39,527 nucleotides of DNA from Bacteroidota bacterium (GTDB lineage: Bacteria > Bacteroidota > Bacteroidia > Flavobacteriales > Flavobacteriaceae), in contig CATAMV010000049.1 of the NCBI GenBank assembly GCA_949487855.1, positions 1 through 39,527 of the forward strand, read 5' to 3'. Under the pieces are notes generated by a model, which searched no databases, was not told the DNA's origin, and worked only from the letters and a program-made list of their open reading frames with translations. This document shows, piece after piece, positions 1-8,705 of the stretch; within the stretch, counting starts at the first letter, position 1, and the number at the start of each line of letters is the position of its first letter. The position numbers were made by a program, and so were the translations under genes.

Positions 1-548
1 GTCGCATACCCCTCTAATTTAGTATCAACACCATTAATGTTATAGGTAGGGTTCCAGTAATGCCCTTGTTGTCCAGCGGAATTGTGGTACTTAAACACAT
101 CAAAGCCTTGAGGCTCGGTGCCTAAATGCCATTTGCCAAATAAACTGGTTTGGTATCCATTCTTTTGAAACTCTTGTGGGAATGTCCATTGTGAAGCATC
201 AAATTTTCCACCACTTTCGTTTTTATAGTATCCATTTAGGTTACTATAATTCCCCGTTAATATAGCCGCCCTAGATGGTCCGCAAATAGAGTTGGTTACC
301 AATACATCTTGAAAAAGCATGCCTTCATTTGCAACCCTATCAATATTGGGAGTTGGCGCAATGTCTTTGTAAATACCGCCGTACACACTAATGGCTTGGG
401 TTGTTAAATCATCGGCCATGATATAAATGATATTTGGCTTTTGATCCGCTGCTACTTTTTCCCCTTTCGAAGTGTTTTGCTTATTGGATTCACTACATGA
501 AAGTGCTAGTAATGCAAGCGCAAAAACGTAATTGACTATTTTGAACAT
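1..548 (-). CDS. Sulfatase, S1 family lipoprotein, C-terminal part outside window
   Basis: N-terminal 182 residues of a secreted sulfatase; the rest runs off the window edge. The protein starts at ATG 548-546 and opens with a lipoprotein signal ending in ALSC (Cys18), so it is probably anchored in a membrane facing the periplasm or outside. The sulfatase domain begins near residue 38 with NIIYIMADDL, whose paired Asp46-Asp47 are the usual calcium ligands. The signature CGPSRAAILTG gives Cys89 as the residue converted to formylglycine. FGKWHLG follows near residue 137, with the conserved Lys and His. These enzymes remove sulfate esters from polysaccharides or small molecules; the substrate cannot be told from this part. 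It starts 5 bases after the stop of the upstream GH3 gene, so the two are almost certainly cotranscribed. Confidence 0.9.
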   Translation of the reverse strand, partial: MFKIVNYVFALALLALSCSESNKQNTSKGEKVAADQKPNIIYIMADDLTTQAISVYGGIYKDIAPTPNIDRVANEGMLFQDVLVTNSICGPSRAAILTGNYSNLNGYYKNESGGKFDASQWTFPQEFQKNGYQTSLFGKWHLGTEPQGFDVFKYHNSAGQQGHYWNPTYNINGVDTKLEGYA

Positions 549-553
549 GTTGC

Positions 554-2929
554 TTAGTTGTTTTTATTTAAAATGATTTTTTCAGTTACTGAAATCGTAG
601 TTTTTTTAAGGGCTTTATCGGCAGAAGAATTTCCTGTCATGATGGTAAAATCACCTGGTTCGACAACAAAATTGTAGTCCGCATCATACATCGCTAGGCT
701 TTCTGCAGTAACTGGAATGGTAACTGTTTTTGCCTCTCCTGCTTTTACGAACACCCTCTTGTAGCCTTTTAATTCTTTAACAGGTCGCGTAAAAGAACTG
801 ATGTTATCTCTCACATACATTTGAACGACTTCTTCCCCATCAACATTACTCGTATTTTTTACTGTAACATTTACCAAAATTTCATCATCTATGCTAGACA
901 AAGTAGCCTTTGAAACTGTAGGTTCTGAAATTTTAAAAGTTGAATAACTCAAGCCAAATCCAAACGGATGTAAGGGTACTTTCTTTTCCGTGTTGTACTT
1001 ATGAATATAGGCAGTGGGTTTATGGTTGTATACCATTTGTAACTGACCGACACTTCTAGGAACAGTTAGGGGGAGTTTTCCAGATGGATTTGTAATTCCA
1101 AATAAAATTTCTGCTGTTGCTTGCCCAGCAAAAGCACCGCTTTCCCAAGTGTTAACAACCGCTGATGCTCGCTGCTCCAACCAAGGTTCTGCAATTGGAC
1201 TTCCACTAACATAAATAACAACAACTGGCTTTCCCAAGGCTAACATTTTATCTGCCAGTTTCATTTGATTACCAGATAATTTAAGCGTAGCTCTGTCAAC
1301 ATTCTCACCGGTAGTTTTACGTTTCCAGTCGTGGCGAAACGAGTTTTCGCCTAAAACCAAAACCACAATATCAGAATTGCTAGCATGGGCTACTGCTTTG
1401 TCGATTTTTTCAGTTGTTATTTCTTTAGAACGATCACCAGAATCAACGTATTTGACATTGTAACCAATTGCTTCTCCAATAGCAGTTACTCCTTCAAGAA
1501 TTGTAATGATATTTTCTTCAGGTTGTGGAGACACCCAGTCGCCAAGTGTTGTTTGGTTGTTGGCGTTTGGTCCTGTTAAAAATATTGTTTTTCCATTTCC
1601 CTTTTGGCTTAATGGCAAGTAGTTGTTTTTGTTCTTTTGTAATACTATAGATCTTCTTGCTTGTTCCAATGCATTCTTTTGGTGTGCTTTTGAGAAGTTA
1701 ACTTCCTTAGCCTTTTCCAAATCCACAAATGGATTTTCAAACAACCCTAACTTGAATTTAGCTTCTAAAATTTTTCTACAGGCATAATCTACACGAGATT
1801 CATCAACCTTTCCTTCTTTGACCAACTCAATAAGGAGTTTGTCAAAAACGGGGCCGTGCATGTTCATATCCATTCCAGCGTTTACTGAAAACTCGATAGA
1901 TTGCTTAAAATCTTTTGCAACATAATGCCAAAGTGCTATTCTAGAAACATCATTCCAATCACTCACATAAAATCCATCAAAACCCCATCTGTTACGCAAC
2001 AAGTCGTTCATCATAAATTTGTCCATGTGTCCTGGAATACCTGCAACTTCGTTGTGCGCTGCCATGATAGAAAACAAGTCTGCCTCTTGAACAGCTCTTT
2101 TATAGGGTGGCAAAAAGACTTCAAAAAGAGTGCGTTTAGACACATCTGTAGGCGAAGCATTTAAACCGTTAACAGATTGACTACCCGCAATTAAATGCTT
2201 TGCACAAGCAATGACGTGGTCTTCTCCTGTGAAGTCGTCTGATTGCAAGCCTTTAACAGTCGCCACACCCATATTACCAACCAAATATGGATCTTCCCCA
2301 AAAGTTTCGCCAGTGCGCCCCCATCTCGGGTCGCGGAGCACATCAATATTTGGGGTAAAAGACCATTGCATTCCATTTGCACGCATTTCCAATGCGGTCT
2401 GACGACTACTTTCATATATTAAATCATCTGCAAAAGTTGCCGCTTGACTTATTGGAGAAGGGTAAATAGTTGAGCCACTTACTAATCCGTTTCCATGAAT
2501 GGCATCAATTCCAATAAGTAAAGGTATTTTTAAGGGTGACTGTTGTGCTAATTCCTGTAATGCATTGGCTTCCTCGGGGGTAACGACATGAAGAAAAGAT
2601 CCGATTTTACCTTCCGTTGCTAGTACAGCAACATCCTTGCTAAGCATCCCTGGATAAAACCCCAAGGCGTCGTTTTTTTCTAAATCTGCAGCAGTGATGT
2701 TATTTTCAGCGTGCTTCATGTGGTCTAAACCCACATATTGACACATTTGATATACTTTGTCTTCCAATGTCATACGAGACATCAAATCATTTACCCTGTC
2801 ATTGACAGTAGCTTTTGGGTTTTGGTAAAGTGGTGCTTGTTCTTGAGCTAAGGCTTGGTTATTGCTTTGAAAAGCAAAAAGGATAAGAAGTAGAGAGCCA
2901 AATAAAATGGAGGGAATTTGTTTTATCAT
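554..2929 (-). CDS. Secreted glycoside hydrolase family 3 (beta-glucosidase/xylosidase type)
   Basis: 791 residues, the usual size for a three-domain GH3 enzyme of the BglX type. Residues 1-28 are a signal peptide ending in ALAQ. The N-terminal barrel shows IGIDAIHGNG (139-148), DPRWGRTGETFGEDP (200-214) and KHLIAGS (244-250), where KHF is more usual. The catalytic nucleophile is Asp324 in YVSDW. The second domain carries GE at 541-542 before VDRATLKLSGNQ, a likely acid/base Glu542. The C-terminus (about 680-770) is a fibronectin III-like domain with EVVQMYVRD and PVKELKGYKRV. It probably releases beta-linked glucose or xylose units from oligosaccharides in the periplasm. It lies directly before the partial sulfatase gene and the pair looks like a polysaccharide-use operon. 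Exact sugar specificity is not readable. Confidence 0.93.
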   Translation of the reverse strand: MIKQIPSILFGSLLLILFAFQSNNQALAQEQAPLYQNPKATVNDRVNDLMSRMTLEDKVYQMCQYVGLDHMKHAENNITAADLEKNDALGFYPGMLSKDVAVLATEGKIGSFLHVVTPEEANALQELAQQSPLKIPLLIGIDAIHGNGLVSGSTIYPSPISQAATFADDLIYESSRQTALEMRANGMQWSFTPNIDVLRDPRWGRTGETFGEDPYLVGNMGVATVKGLQSDDFTGEDHVIACAKHLIAGSQSVNGLNASPTDVSKRTLFEVFLPPYKRAVQEADLFSIMAAHNEVAGIPGHMDKFMMNDLLRNRWGFDGFYVSDWNDVSRIALWHYVAKDFKQSIEFSVNAGMDMNMHGPVFDKLLIELVKEGKVDESRVDYACRKILEAKFKLGLFENPFVDLEKAKEVNFSKAHQKNALEQARRSIVLQKNKNNYLPLSQKGNGKTIFLTGPNANNQTTLGDWVSPQPEENIITILEGVTAIGEAIGYNVKYVDSGDRSKEITTEKIDKAVAHASNSDIVVLVLGENSFRHDWKRKTTGENVDRATLKLSGNQMKLADKMLALGKPVVVIYVSGSPIAEPWLEQRASAVVNTWESGAFAGQATAEILFGITNPSGKLPLTVPRSVGQLQMVYNHKPTAYIHKYNTEKKVPLHPFGFGLSYSTFKISEPTVSKATLSSIDDEILVNVTVKNTSNVDGEEVVQMYVRDNISSFTRPVKELKGYKRVFVKAGEAKTVTIPVTAESLAMYDADYNFVVEPGDFTIMTGNSSADKALKKTTISVTEKIILNKNN

Positions 2930-3032
2930 ATAGTTATTTTACGCATTATGTTAAGAGCCATTCATGTATGTAAACCAAATTACTACATCGAACTTCAATC
3001 AAATAAAAGATTTGTGTTAAAAATTGTAAAAT

Positions 3033-3182
3033 ATGATTAAAGATATTAGGATTAGTGAAGACGATTCCGATTCATATACCACAGATTACAGATATGATTA
3101 TAACGCTGACAACTATCCGAGAAATGTACAAATATATCGAGATGGAGAGCTTTAGGAATCAGTAGATATCGAATACTACTAG
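3033..3182 (+). pseudogene. Remnant of a small Bacteroidota protein C-terminus, with in-frame stop
   Basis: In the 354-base space upstream of the GH3 gene, the plus strand reads about 40 codons rich in Asp and Tyr: TTDYRYDYNADNYPRNVQIY, then RDGEL. A TAG at 3153-3155 interrupts it, and it resumes in the same frame as ESVDIEYY before a second TAG at 3180-3182. The pattern resembles the repetitive tail of flavobacterial lipoproteins of unknown function, which often end in a similar acidic Tyr-rich strand. No signal peptide or full-length gene is present. I take it for a decayed fragment. The rest of 2930-3283 shows nothing recognisable. Confidence 0.4.
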
Positions 3183-3283
3183 TTTTAGATTAACAAATCA
3201 TTTCCTGATATTCAATCAATTGTTTATGTTGATTCTATTATAACATTTCTCTTAACCCCTTTCATATTCAGCTTGTGTTTAAA

Positions 3284-4543
3284 TTAACGATTGCCCAATT
3301 TTTCTTTTGTTTGTTTTAACTTTAACATTGTAAATTGTTGTAGGGTGTAACTAATCCATACCAAAAGCATAGGTAACAAAATATCTAAAAATCTTGGATA
3401 GCTAGATAGCAAGCTTATGCCACCAATATAGACGAGTATAAAGCTTGCCAAAAAACAGAAAACGGGTTTTGATTTTTTATAATGTTTTAAGCTCAAAAAG
3501 ACCGATACTACCACAAAAAATAGTAAAACACCTTTAAACATTGAATTTATAAAAACGCTTTTGGGTGGTTTAAATTCAGTTGAATAAGGAGAATTAAAAA
3601 ATAAACGGTTTAAATTAAAGAGCCAGTTTTTAAAAAATTTAAGCTTATTGTTTTTAATGTTTTCAATAGCTTTTTCTTTTAGAGCGATATCTTTATTAAC
3701 TGGATCTAGGTTTTGTATGGAGTTTATAAAACAACCGTGATTTTTATAAAGTTTGGGTTTTTCTTTTAAGGTAATAAAAGAATGCCAGTCACCAAATTCT
3801 TCTTCATAAGGCGTACTCATCCAATACAAACTCATACCTCCAGAATTTCCGAAATAGAATAATTTGTTAGTAAGTGAATATGTGTATGCTAAATATGGTG
3901 TAGTAAAAGTAAAGCTCAAAAATAAAAGAAGGGCGTACTTTCTTGAAGTTTTTTTTATAAATAAAAAAGGTATTAAAATTACAACCAAAGCCGTTATTAC
4001 ATAAGCGAAAATTATTTTTGTTAGAATTAAATAACCTAAAGATATGATAGCCAACCACTTGTTTTTTTTCGAATTATTGTTTGAGTAAAGCAATAGATTG
4101 TATGTAAACAAACTAATTAAAAAGAAGCTTAAAGCTTCGGTGAGCATAAATGGTAAAGCTTGAGATAAAAAGGGATAGTACAATCCTAAAATTAGACTGA
4201 CATATAAAGCTTTTTTTTCTGGGATTAAGAGCTTTAATGCTTTAAAAAAAAGAGTGACACCAAAATATAAAAATAACGCATTACACAATCTAGGAATTAA
4301 ATATGAGCAGTCAAAGAACTCAAATATCATTAAAAAAATTGGGTAGCCTGGACCATTCCATAAAAAAGCATAGTCGTTCGATGTATGTGCATAATATCCA
4401 TTTAAAAGATTATTAGCGTACCTTAAATAATCATCTTCATCGCCAACTAAATTATTTTGTGATTTTACAATACATATAAGAACATATATAAGTAAAAGTG
4501 GTGTAAATTTTAGATAATCTTTTTGAAGCAAAAATTTTTTCAT
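3284..4543 (-). CDS. Polytopic membrane protein, GT-C (ArnT/PMT-like) glycosyltransferase
   Basis: 419 residues with about eight to ten hydrophobic segments. The first is at about 13-27; clusters follow near 100-220 and 330-400. After the first segment comes GDEDDYLRYANNLLNGYY (from residue 34). This acidic periplasmic loop matches the position of the catalytic acidic motif of GT-C enzymes, which move a sugar from a polyprenyl-phosphate carrier. The start abuts the stop of the preceding gene (TAA then ATG with no gap). That gene is a family 2 transferase of the polyprenyl-phosphate-sugar synthase type. The pair therefore reads as carrier charging followed by transfer, perhaps onto lipid A or a surface glycan. 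The stretch is visibly richer in A and T than its surroundings, with many Lys, Asn, Ile and Phe codons, which suggests transfer from elsewhere. Acceptor and sugar are unknown. Confidence 0.65.
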   Translation of the reverse strand: MKKFLLQKDYLKFTPLLLIYVLICIVKSQNNLVGDEDDYLRYANNLLNGYYAHTSNDYAFLWNGPGYPIFLMIFEFFDCSYLIPRLCNALFLYFGVTLFFKALKLLIPEKKALYVSLILGLYYPFLSQALPFMLTEALSFFLISLFTYNLLLYSNNNSKKNKWLAIISLGYLILTKIIFAYVITALVVILIPFLFIKKTSRKYALLLFLSFTFTTPYLAYTYSLTNKLFYFGNSGGMSLYWMSTPYEEEFGDWHSFITLKEKPKLYKNHGCFINSIQNLDPVNKDIALKEKAIENIKNNKLKFFKNWLFNLNRLFFNSPYSTEFKPPKSVFINSMFKGVLLFFVVVSVFLSLKHYKKSKPVFCFLASFILVYIGGISLLSSYPRFLDILLPMLLVWISYTLQQFTMLKLKQTKEKLGNR

Positions 4544-5257
4544 TTATGATAGGTTATATTTTAAGATACACCATAAAGCTCTAAACCCATCCTTCCAACT
4601 AATTTTTTTACCTTCTTTGTAAGTCCTTCCGTAGTAGGAGATGCCAACTTCATAAATTTTAATGTCTTTAATTTTAGCAATTTTTGCTGTTACTTCAGGC
4701 TCAAAACCAAAACGTTTTTCCTTTAATTGTAAGCTTTTTAGAATGTCTGCTTTAAATAATTTATAGCAGGTTTCCATGTCTGTTAAGTTAAGATTACTAA
4801 AAGCATTGGATAGAAATGTCAAAAATTTATTTCCTATAGAATGCCAGAAAAATAAAATTCTATGTGGATTGTTACCAACAAATCTAGAGCCATATACAAC
4901 GTCGGCATGACCATTTTCTATTGGTCTTAGTAGCACATTATATTCGGCTGGGTCGTATTCTAAATCTGCATCTTGAATTATTATATAATCACCAGTAGCA
5001 TGTCTAATACCGGTATGTATTGCAGCTCCTTTTCCTTTATTTTTATCGTGTTTGAAGTATGCTATCTTTAATTCAGGATTAGCTTTAATATACTTGTCAA
5101 TGATTTGTTTGGTGTTATCTGTAGAAAAGTCATCGATTATAAGAACAGATTTTTCAATATCAAAATCCAATTCAATAGCTTTCAATTTTTCTAAAATGAG
5201 ATGAATTGTTTTTGCTTCGTTGTAAGTAGGAACAATTATAGATATTACTTTAGCCAT
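4544..5257 (-). CDS. Family 2 glycosyltransferase, polyprenyl-phosphate mannose synthase-like
   Basis: 237 residues, a single GT-A domain without membrane segments, as in DPM1-type soluble synthases. [14 protein letters not shown] (5-18) is the nucleotide-sugar binding start. [10 protein letters not shown] (40-49) holds the first Asp pair. [19 protein letters not shown] (73-91) is followed by QDADLEYDP with the metal-binding DAD at 96-98. [13 protein letters not shown] and [11 protein letters not shown] in the C-terminal half are strongly conserved in this subfamily. The family joins a sugar from a nucleotide donor to a polyprenyl phosphate on the cytoplasmic face. The GT-C gene follows directly, supplying a plausible user of the product. 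The sugar transferred cannot be read from the sequence. Confidence 0.85.
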   Translation of the reverse strand: MAKVISIIVPTYNEAKTIHLILEKLKAIELDFDIEKSVLIIDDFSTDNTKQIIDKYIKANPELKIAYFKHDKNKGKGAAIHTGIRHATGDYIIIQDADLEYDPAEYNVLLRPIENGHADVVYGSRFVGNNPHRILFFWHSIGNKFLTFLSNAFSNLNLTDMETCYKLFKADILKSLQLKEKRFGFEPEVTAKIAKIKDIKIYEVGISYYGRTYKEGKKISWKDGFRALWCILKYNLS

Positions 5258-5308
5258 ACAAGTTAAAAAGAATAAATTTAAATATATACCAAGATATCAA
5301 ACCCTAAT

Positions 5309-5357
5309 GAAATCTCAAACATAAAAAAAGGAGAGCCAATTCCTTTGAATCAATTCT
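5309..5357. repeat. Degraded direct copy of the tRNA-Arg terminator
   Basis: This stretch matches 9016-9064 in the same orientation with two mismatches over the first 48 bases. The original at 9030-9066 is the terminator behind tRNA-Arg. Here the outer stem pairs are broken (CTAAGAATT replaces GGAGAATT, and the partner has GGCTCTCC), so it is probably a poor terminator. It lies between the second sulfatase and the glycosyltransferase pair. Confidence 0.8.
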
Positions 5358-5359
5358 TA

Positions 5360-5483
5360 GATAAAATCGGTATTGACCCAAAAATAGCATTCACTTTTTG
5401 GGATCGAACTCGGTCGTTTGACTTGTCGAAACCCAGTCCGAATGTAAAAACTAAATGTTGCAGTTTTTGTCGTTGTTTTAAAT
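5360..5483 (+). repeat. 124-base inverted repeat, copy 1
   Basis: Reads from GATAAAATCGG to GTTGTTTTAAAT. It matches the reverse complement of 8888-9011 over its full 124 bases without a gap, with about 14 mismatches by eye. The last 26 bases are identical. It sits next to the terminator copy at 5309-5357. Copy 2 touches the true terminator, but there this block is flipped. No coding capacity is convincing. Confidence 0.85.
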
Positions 5484-5578
5484 TCCTAAAATACGTTTTA
5501 GGTGGTCTTCATCTACATCACCTCCAGCAAAGTTGTCAAAGCTTTTTTTGTTGTGTTATCATCTAAAGAATCATTCCC
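5478..5578 (-). pseudogene. Remnant of a protein C-terminus, frameshifted
   Basis: Reading the minus strand from 5578 gives GNDSLDDNTTKK. A one-base shift at a run of seven A then gives SFDNFAGGDVDEDHLKRILG, followed by an Ile codon and TAA that lie inside the end of the inverted repeat (5478-5483). The two pieces make sense only together, so this looks like the last 33 or so codons of a lost gene. No upstream part exists, because the second sulfatase ends at 5604. The parent family is not recognised. Together with the two repeats this accounts for most of the 346-base space between the transferase and sulfatase genes. Confidence 0.35.
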
Positions 5579-5603
5579 TTTTTTTTAATAATTAAAGTTG
5601 TAT

Positions 5604-7079
5604 TTATTGTTTTAACAGGCCTAATAATTTTTTCTTTAATGTTTCTTTGACATCTCTATATTCTATTTCGTTTGCAAGAGATTTTCTTTCCAATGGGTCA
5701 ACTTGGTAATCATATAGCTCAACACCAATTATATCTGGATTAGACATGATATTTTCTTTGTGAAACTTCCCCTGTAACCATAGTGTTAATCTATAACGAT
5801 TTGTTCTAATGGAATATCCCATTTTGTTTTTGCCTCTTGGATACTGACTAATAGCATAATCTTTAACGATATTGTTAGCATCTTGAAGTGCGGGCACTAA
5901 ACTTTTACCCTCAAGATGTACCCCAACAGGCAAGCCAGCCAATTCAGTGAGTGTTGGATAGATATCAACTAATTCTGCCATGGTAGAAGCACTTTTGTTT
6001 TTCAAATAACCTGGCGCAGAAATGATTAAAGGCACGCGTGTGGCTTGCTCAAAATTACTGTGTTTGCACCATAGCCCGTGATCGCCTAAGTGCCAACCAT
6101 GATCTCCCCATAAAATGACTACCGTATTTTCACGTAAGCCTAGTTTATCTAGTTTATTCATTACCATTCCAATTTGCGCGTCTATATAAGAAACACAAGC
6201 TTTGTAAGCATGGATCAATTCACGTTGTTTGTTTTCAGGAACAGGACCTTGTCTGGGGATGTCTGAGTAATTACGTAATTCTCCCCATGTATGATAGGCT
6301 GATGCTGGTGTGTTTTCTGCCTTTTTTTGATAAGAGGCAAGTGTAATTTCGTCTCTGTCGTATAAGTCCCAATATTTTTTGGGAGCCACAAAAGGAAGGT
6401 GGGGCTTATGGAAACCTAGTGCCAAAAAGAATGGCTTGTCGCTTTTACTGAAGTGTTCCAATTGCTTTAAGGCTTGTACTGCTATCGCCCCGTCTTCATA
6501 AGCATCATCTGGAACATCAAGACTTTCTGTAGATGGTCTAAATCCTTTATCTCTCAATAATCGATTGCGTTGCTTATAATTTAGGTTTTGATTTTTAACT
6601 TCTTGATAAGCTTTATGTATTTCCTCAGACTGATATTTTCCAGTGACTGGGTAATCAAATCCATCTGCATAGGTTAATTTATCGTCCTTTTCGTACGGAA
6701 TTGTCCATGAAATTTGGTCGCCATTTCTTGCGCCATGAAAAATTTTACCATAACCAACCGTTTCGTAGCCGTTCTGTTTAAAGATTTGGGGTAGTGTCAC
6801 TACGTCAGGATTCATATCTCTCATGAAGGTTCGTAAATCCCATACTTTTGTTTTATCTGGTCTTAGGCCAGTAAGCAAACTTATTCGAGAAGGCGCACAA
6901 ACCGCTTGTTGACAATATGCATTTTCAAAAACAACTCCATTTTCTGCTAGGCTATCAATGTTAGGGCTACAAATATCTTTATAGTCGTAAGACCCCAACA
7001 TAGGCTTTAAATCGTCCACATTTAAAAAAAGAATATTGGGCTGGGTTTGTGCATATAAGCTTGTCAAACAAACCAACAA
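5604..7079 (-). CDS. Secreted sulfatase, iduronate-2-sulfatase-like; 5' end frameshifted
   Basis: 491 residues from a TTG at 7079. The signature CAPSRISLLTG holds the formylglycine-forming Cys61. NILFLNVDDL (15-24) carries the metal-binding Asp pair, and GYGKIFHG, WGDHGWHLGDHG and KHSNFEQATRVPL are typical of iduronate-2-sulfatase-like S1 enzymes. It probably strips sulfate from algal or other sulfated glycans in the periplasm or outside the cell. No ATG lies in frame. An ATG at 7111-7109 opens MDKK but is one base out of frame. If the run of seven A (7099-7105 on the plus strand, as T) were eight, the product would begin MDKKNTIIAIFLLVCLTSL, then YAQ, a perfect signal peptide. The gene is thus either frameshifted, phase-variable, or affected by a base-calling error. 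Confidence 0.85.
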   Translation of the reverse strand: MLVCLTSLYAQTQPNILFLNVDDLKPMLGSYDYKDICSPNIDSLAENGVVFENAYCQQAVCAPSRISLLTGLRPDKTKVWDLRTFMRDMNPDVVTLPQIFKQNGYETVGYGKIFHGARNGDQISWTIPYEKDDKLTYADGFDYPVTGKYQSEEIHKAYQEVKNQNLNYKQRNRLLRDKGFRPSTESLDVPDDAYEDGAIAVQALKQLEHFSKSDKPFFLALGFHKPHLPFVAPKKYWDLYDRDEITLASYQKKAENTPASAYHTWGELRNYSDIPRQGPVPENKQRELIHAYKACVSYIDAQIGMVMNKLDKLGLRENTVVILWGDHGWHLGDHGLWCKHSNFEQATRVPLIISAPGYLKNKSASTMAELVDIYPTLTELAGLPVGVHLEGKSLVPALQDANNIVKDYAISQYPRGKNKMGYSIRTNRYRLTLWLQGKFHKENIMSNPDIIGVELYDYQVDPLERKSLANEIEYRDVKETLKKKLLGLLKQ

Positions 7080-7177
7080 AAAGATAGCTATTATCGTATT
7101 TTTTTGTCCATGAAGTAGGGGTTTATAGCCTTAATATACAACTTTTTCATTAAAATATTTTCGGGTCAATACTCTTT

Positions 7178-8626
7178 TTAATTCCATCTGTCTCTTCGTT
7201 TGGAGTATTCAAACTTTTCAGAACCAGCATCACTGTGCCATTTTATTGCATTGATGTTTGCTTTTTTAATAGGTTCTAAGGCATCTAGTCTTGGTTTCCC
7301 AAAAGGGTCAAAAAGTCCTGTTTGTTGCTTGCCAGTATCGTCAAGTTTTCCTCCAGTCCACTGTTCCAGATAGCCACAATTATGCCATCCCAACATAAAT
7401 GGAAGGTTCATAATCCCTTTTAGATAAACATTATACTCTTCTCCCACAGCTGCATGGCTTTCTACTTGCAATCCTTTTGAAGCTTTTTGTTCTTTCACAG
7501 TAACGGCATAGGACGCATCACCATTCAATACGGGTTTTCCTGAAAGGCGATGGTAGCGTTCTAATTCTTTAATATGTGAAGGTTTTAACATTTCGTAATC
7601 TTGAATGAGCAAAACATCTACATATTTGCCAACAATTTCAAATACCCAGTCTGGATGTCCTTTACCATGACTAAATATTTTGTCTCCAAAGATTAGATGA
7701 TTAGGGTCGTATTTCAGAATAGATTCACGATTAATGCTATGCCAATTGTCAAGAATCTTTTTATTCATATCTTCTTGATCGATTAACCATTTATTTTTAT
7801 CATTTGGCTCAGGCCAACTTGCAATTGCAGCAACATCTTCCCAACTTTTTATTTCGATATTATAATTCGCAGCCATTTCTTTTGGGCTGCTGTAATTATT
7901 TTTAAGAATGGAAAGCCATACTTTCTTTCCATTTGTCATGCCTTTATTGTTGATGATATCGGCGACCCATGGATGGTAAACGAAGTCTTTATTTTGTCTT
8001 AAATGTGCTTGCTTGTACATTTTATATTCATAAGCGGGCAAGTCTTCATAAGTGTATCCAAGGAAGTATTTATTGTCTTTATGTTTGGAGCAGTATTCTT
8101 TTGCAATGCGATCAGCTCTTTCCCTAAATTGCGAACTAAATACATCTGGAAACTTACCATTTGGAGATAGCTTTTTCACACGATTGGCGTGGATAATTCC
8201 CGTTTTTATTTTTCCAAAATAAAAAATTTCTAGTTCTTCAAAATATTCGTCTGGAATATTCAATTGACGGTGATAGGGAATGGTATTAAAACCAAAGTCT
8301 TTGTGATCTTTGGTAGTTTGGGCCATCCACTTTTTTACAGCAGCTGTTGATCTGTCATTGAAACGCTCATTTTGGAGTATGTCTTTACCGAATTTTTCCG
8401 CCCAGTATGCTTTGTTGTAATCGGCAAATCTAATGTTGGCTTGCATATGATTCATTCCGGTTGAGATGAATTTTTCACCATTCGCGTCTACAAACCACCA
8501 AACATTATTTATTTTTTTAAGGTGAACGAACAATGTATTACCGACAGTAATATCCTGGGCGTATAAATTAAGAGACAATACCGTAATGCTCAAAAAAAGG
8601 ATGGAGGATTTAATTTTGATATTCAT
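7178..8626 (-). CDS. Secreted clan GH-A hydrolase, agarase (GH50)-like
   Basis: 482 residues with a signal peptide ending LNLYAQ (residue 24). The mature start, WWFVDANGEKFISTGMNHM (43-61), is the typical entry strand of agarase-like TIM-barrel hydrolases. YDPNHLIFGDKI (306-317), VDVLLIQDYE (336-345) and SGKPVLNGD (362-370) fit later barrel strands. Catalytic residues look unusual: GYTYEDLP (190-197) stands where GH50 enzymes have an Asn-Glu pair, and Asp370 stands where a nucleophile Glu is expected. It may belong to a sister family with different chemistry. It lies 98 bases upstream of the sulfatase gene on the same strand, so the two may remove sulfate and cleave the same polysaccharide. 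Substrate is not established. Confidence 0.6.
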   Translation of the reverse strand: MNIKIKSSILFLSITVLSLNLYAQDITVGNTLFVHLKKINNVWWFVDANGEKFISTGMNHMQANIRFADYNKAYWAEKFGKDILQNERFNDRSTAAVKKWMAQTTKDHKDFGFNTIPYHRQLNIPDEYFEELEIFYFGKIKTGIIHANRVKKLSPNGKFPDVFSSQFRERADRIAKEYCSKHKDNKYFLGYTYEDLPAYEYKMYKQAHLRQNKDFVYHPWVADIINNKGMTNGKKVWLSILKNNYSSPKEMAANYNIEIKSWEDVAAIASWPEPNDKNKWLIDQEDMNKKILDNWHSINRESILKYDPNHLIFGDKIFSHGKGHPDWVFEIVGKYVDVLLIQDYEMLKPSHIKELERYHRLSGKPVLNGDASYAVTVKEQKASKGLQVESHAAVGEEYNVYLKGIMNLPFMLGWHNCGYLEQWTGGKLDDTGKQQTGLFDPFGKPRLDALEPIKKANINAIKWHSDAGSEKFEYSKRRDRWN

Positions 8627-8705
8627 GATATTATTTAATTTATAAACGGTATAAAATATTTCATTTAAATAATTTTTGCACGCTGCGTCGACATAACTTT
8701 TACAT

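Noticed and set aside
5345-5566. 73-codon plus-strand frame over inverted repeat copy 1
   Set aside because: The second copy of the same repeat has a stop in the matching frame and the reading is not conserved, so it is not coding.
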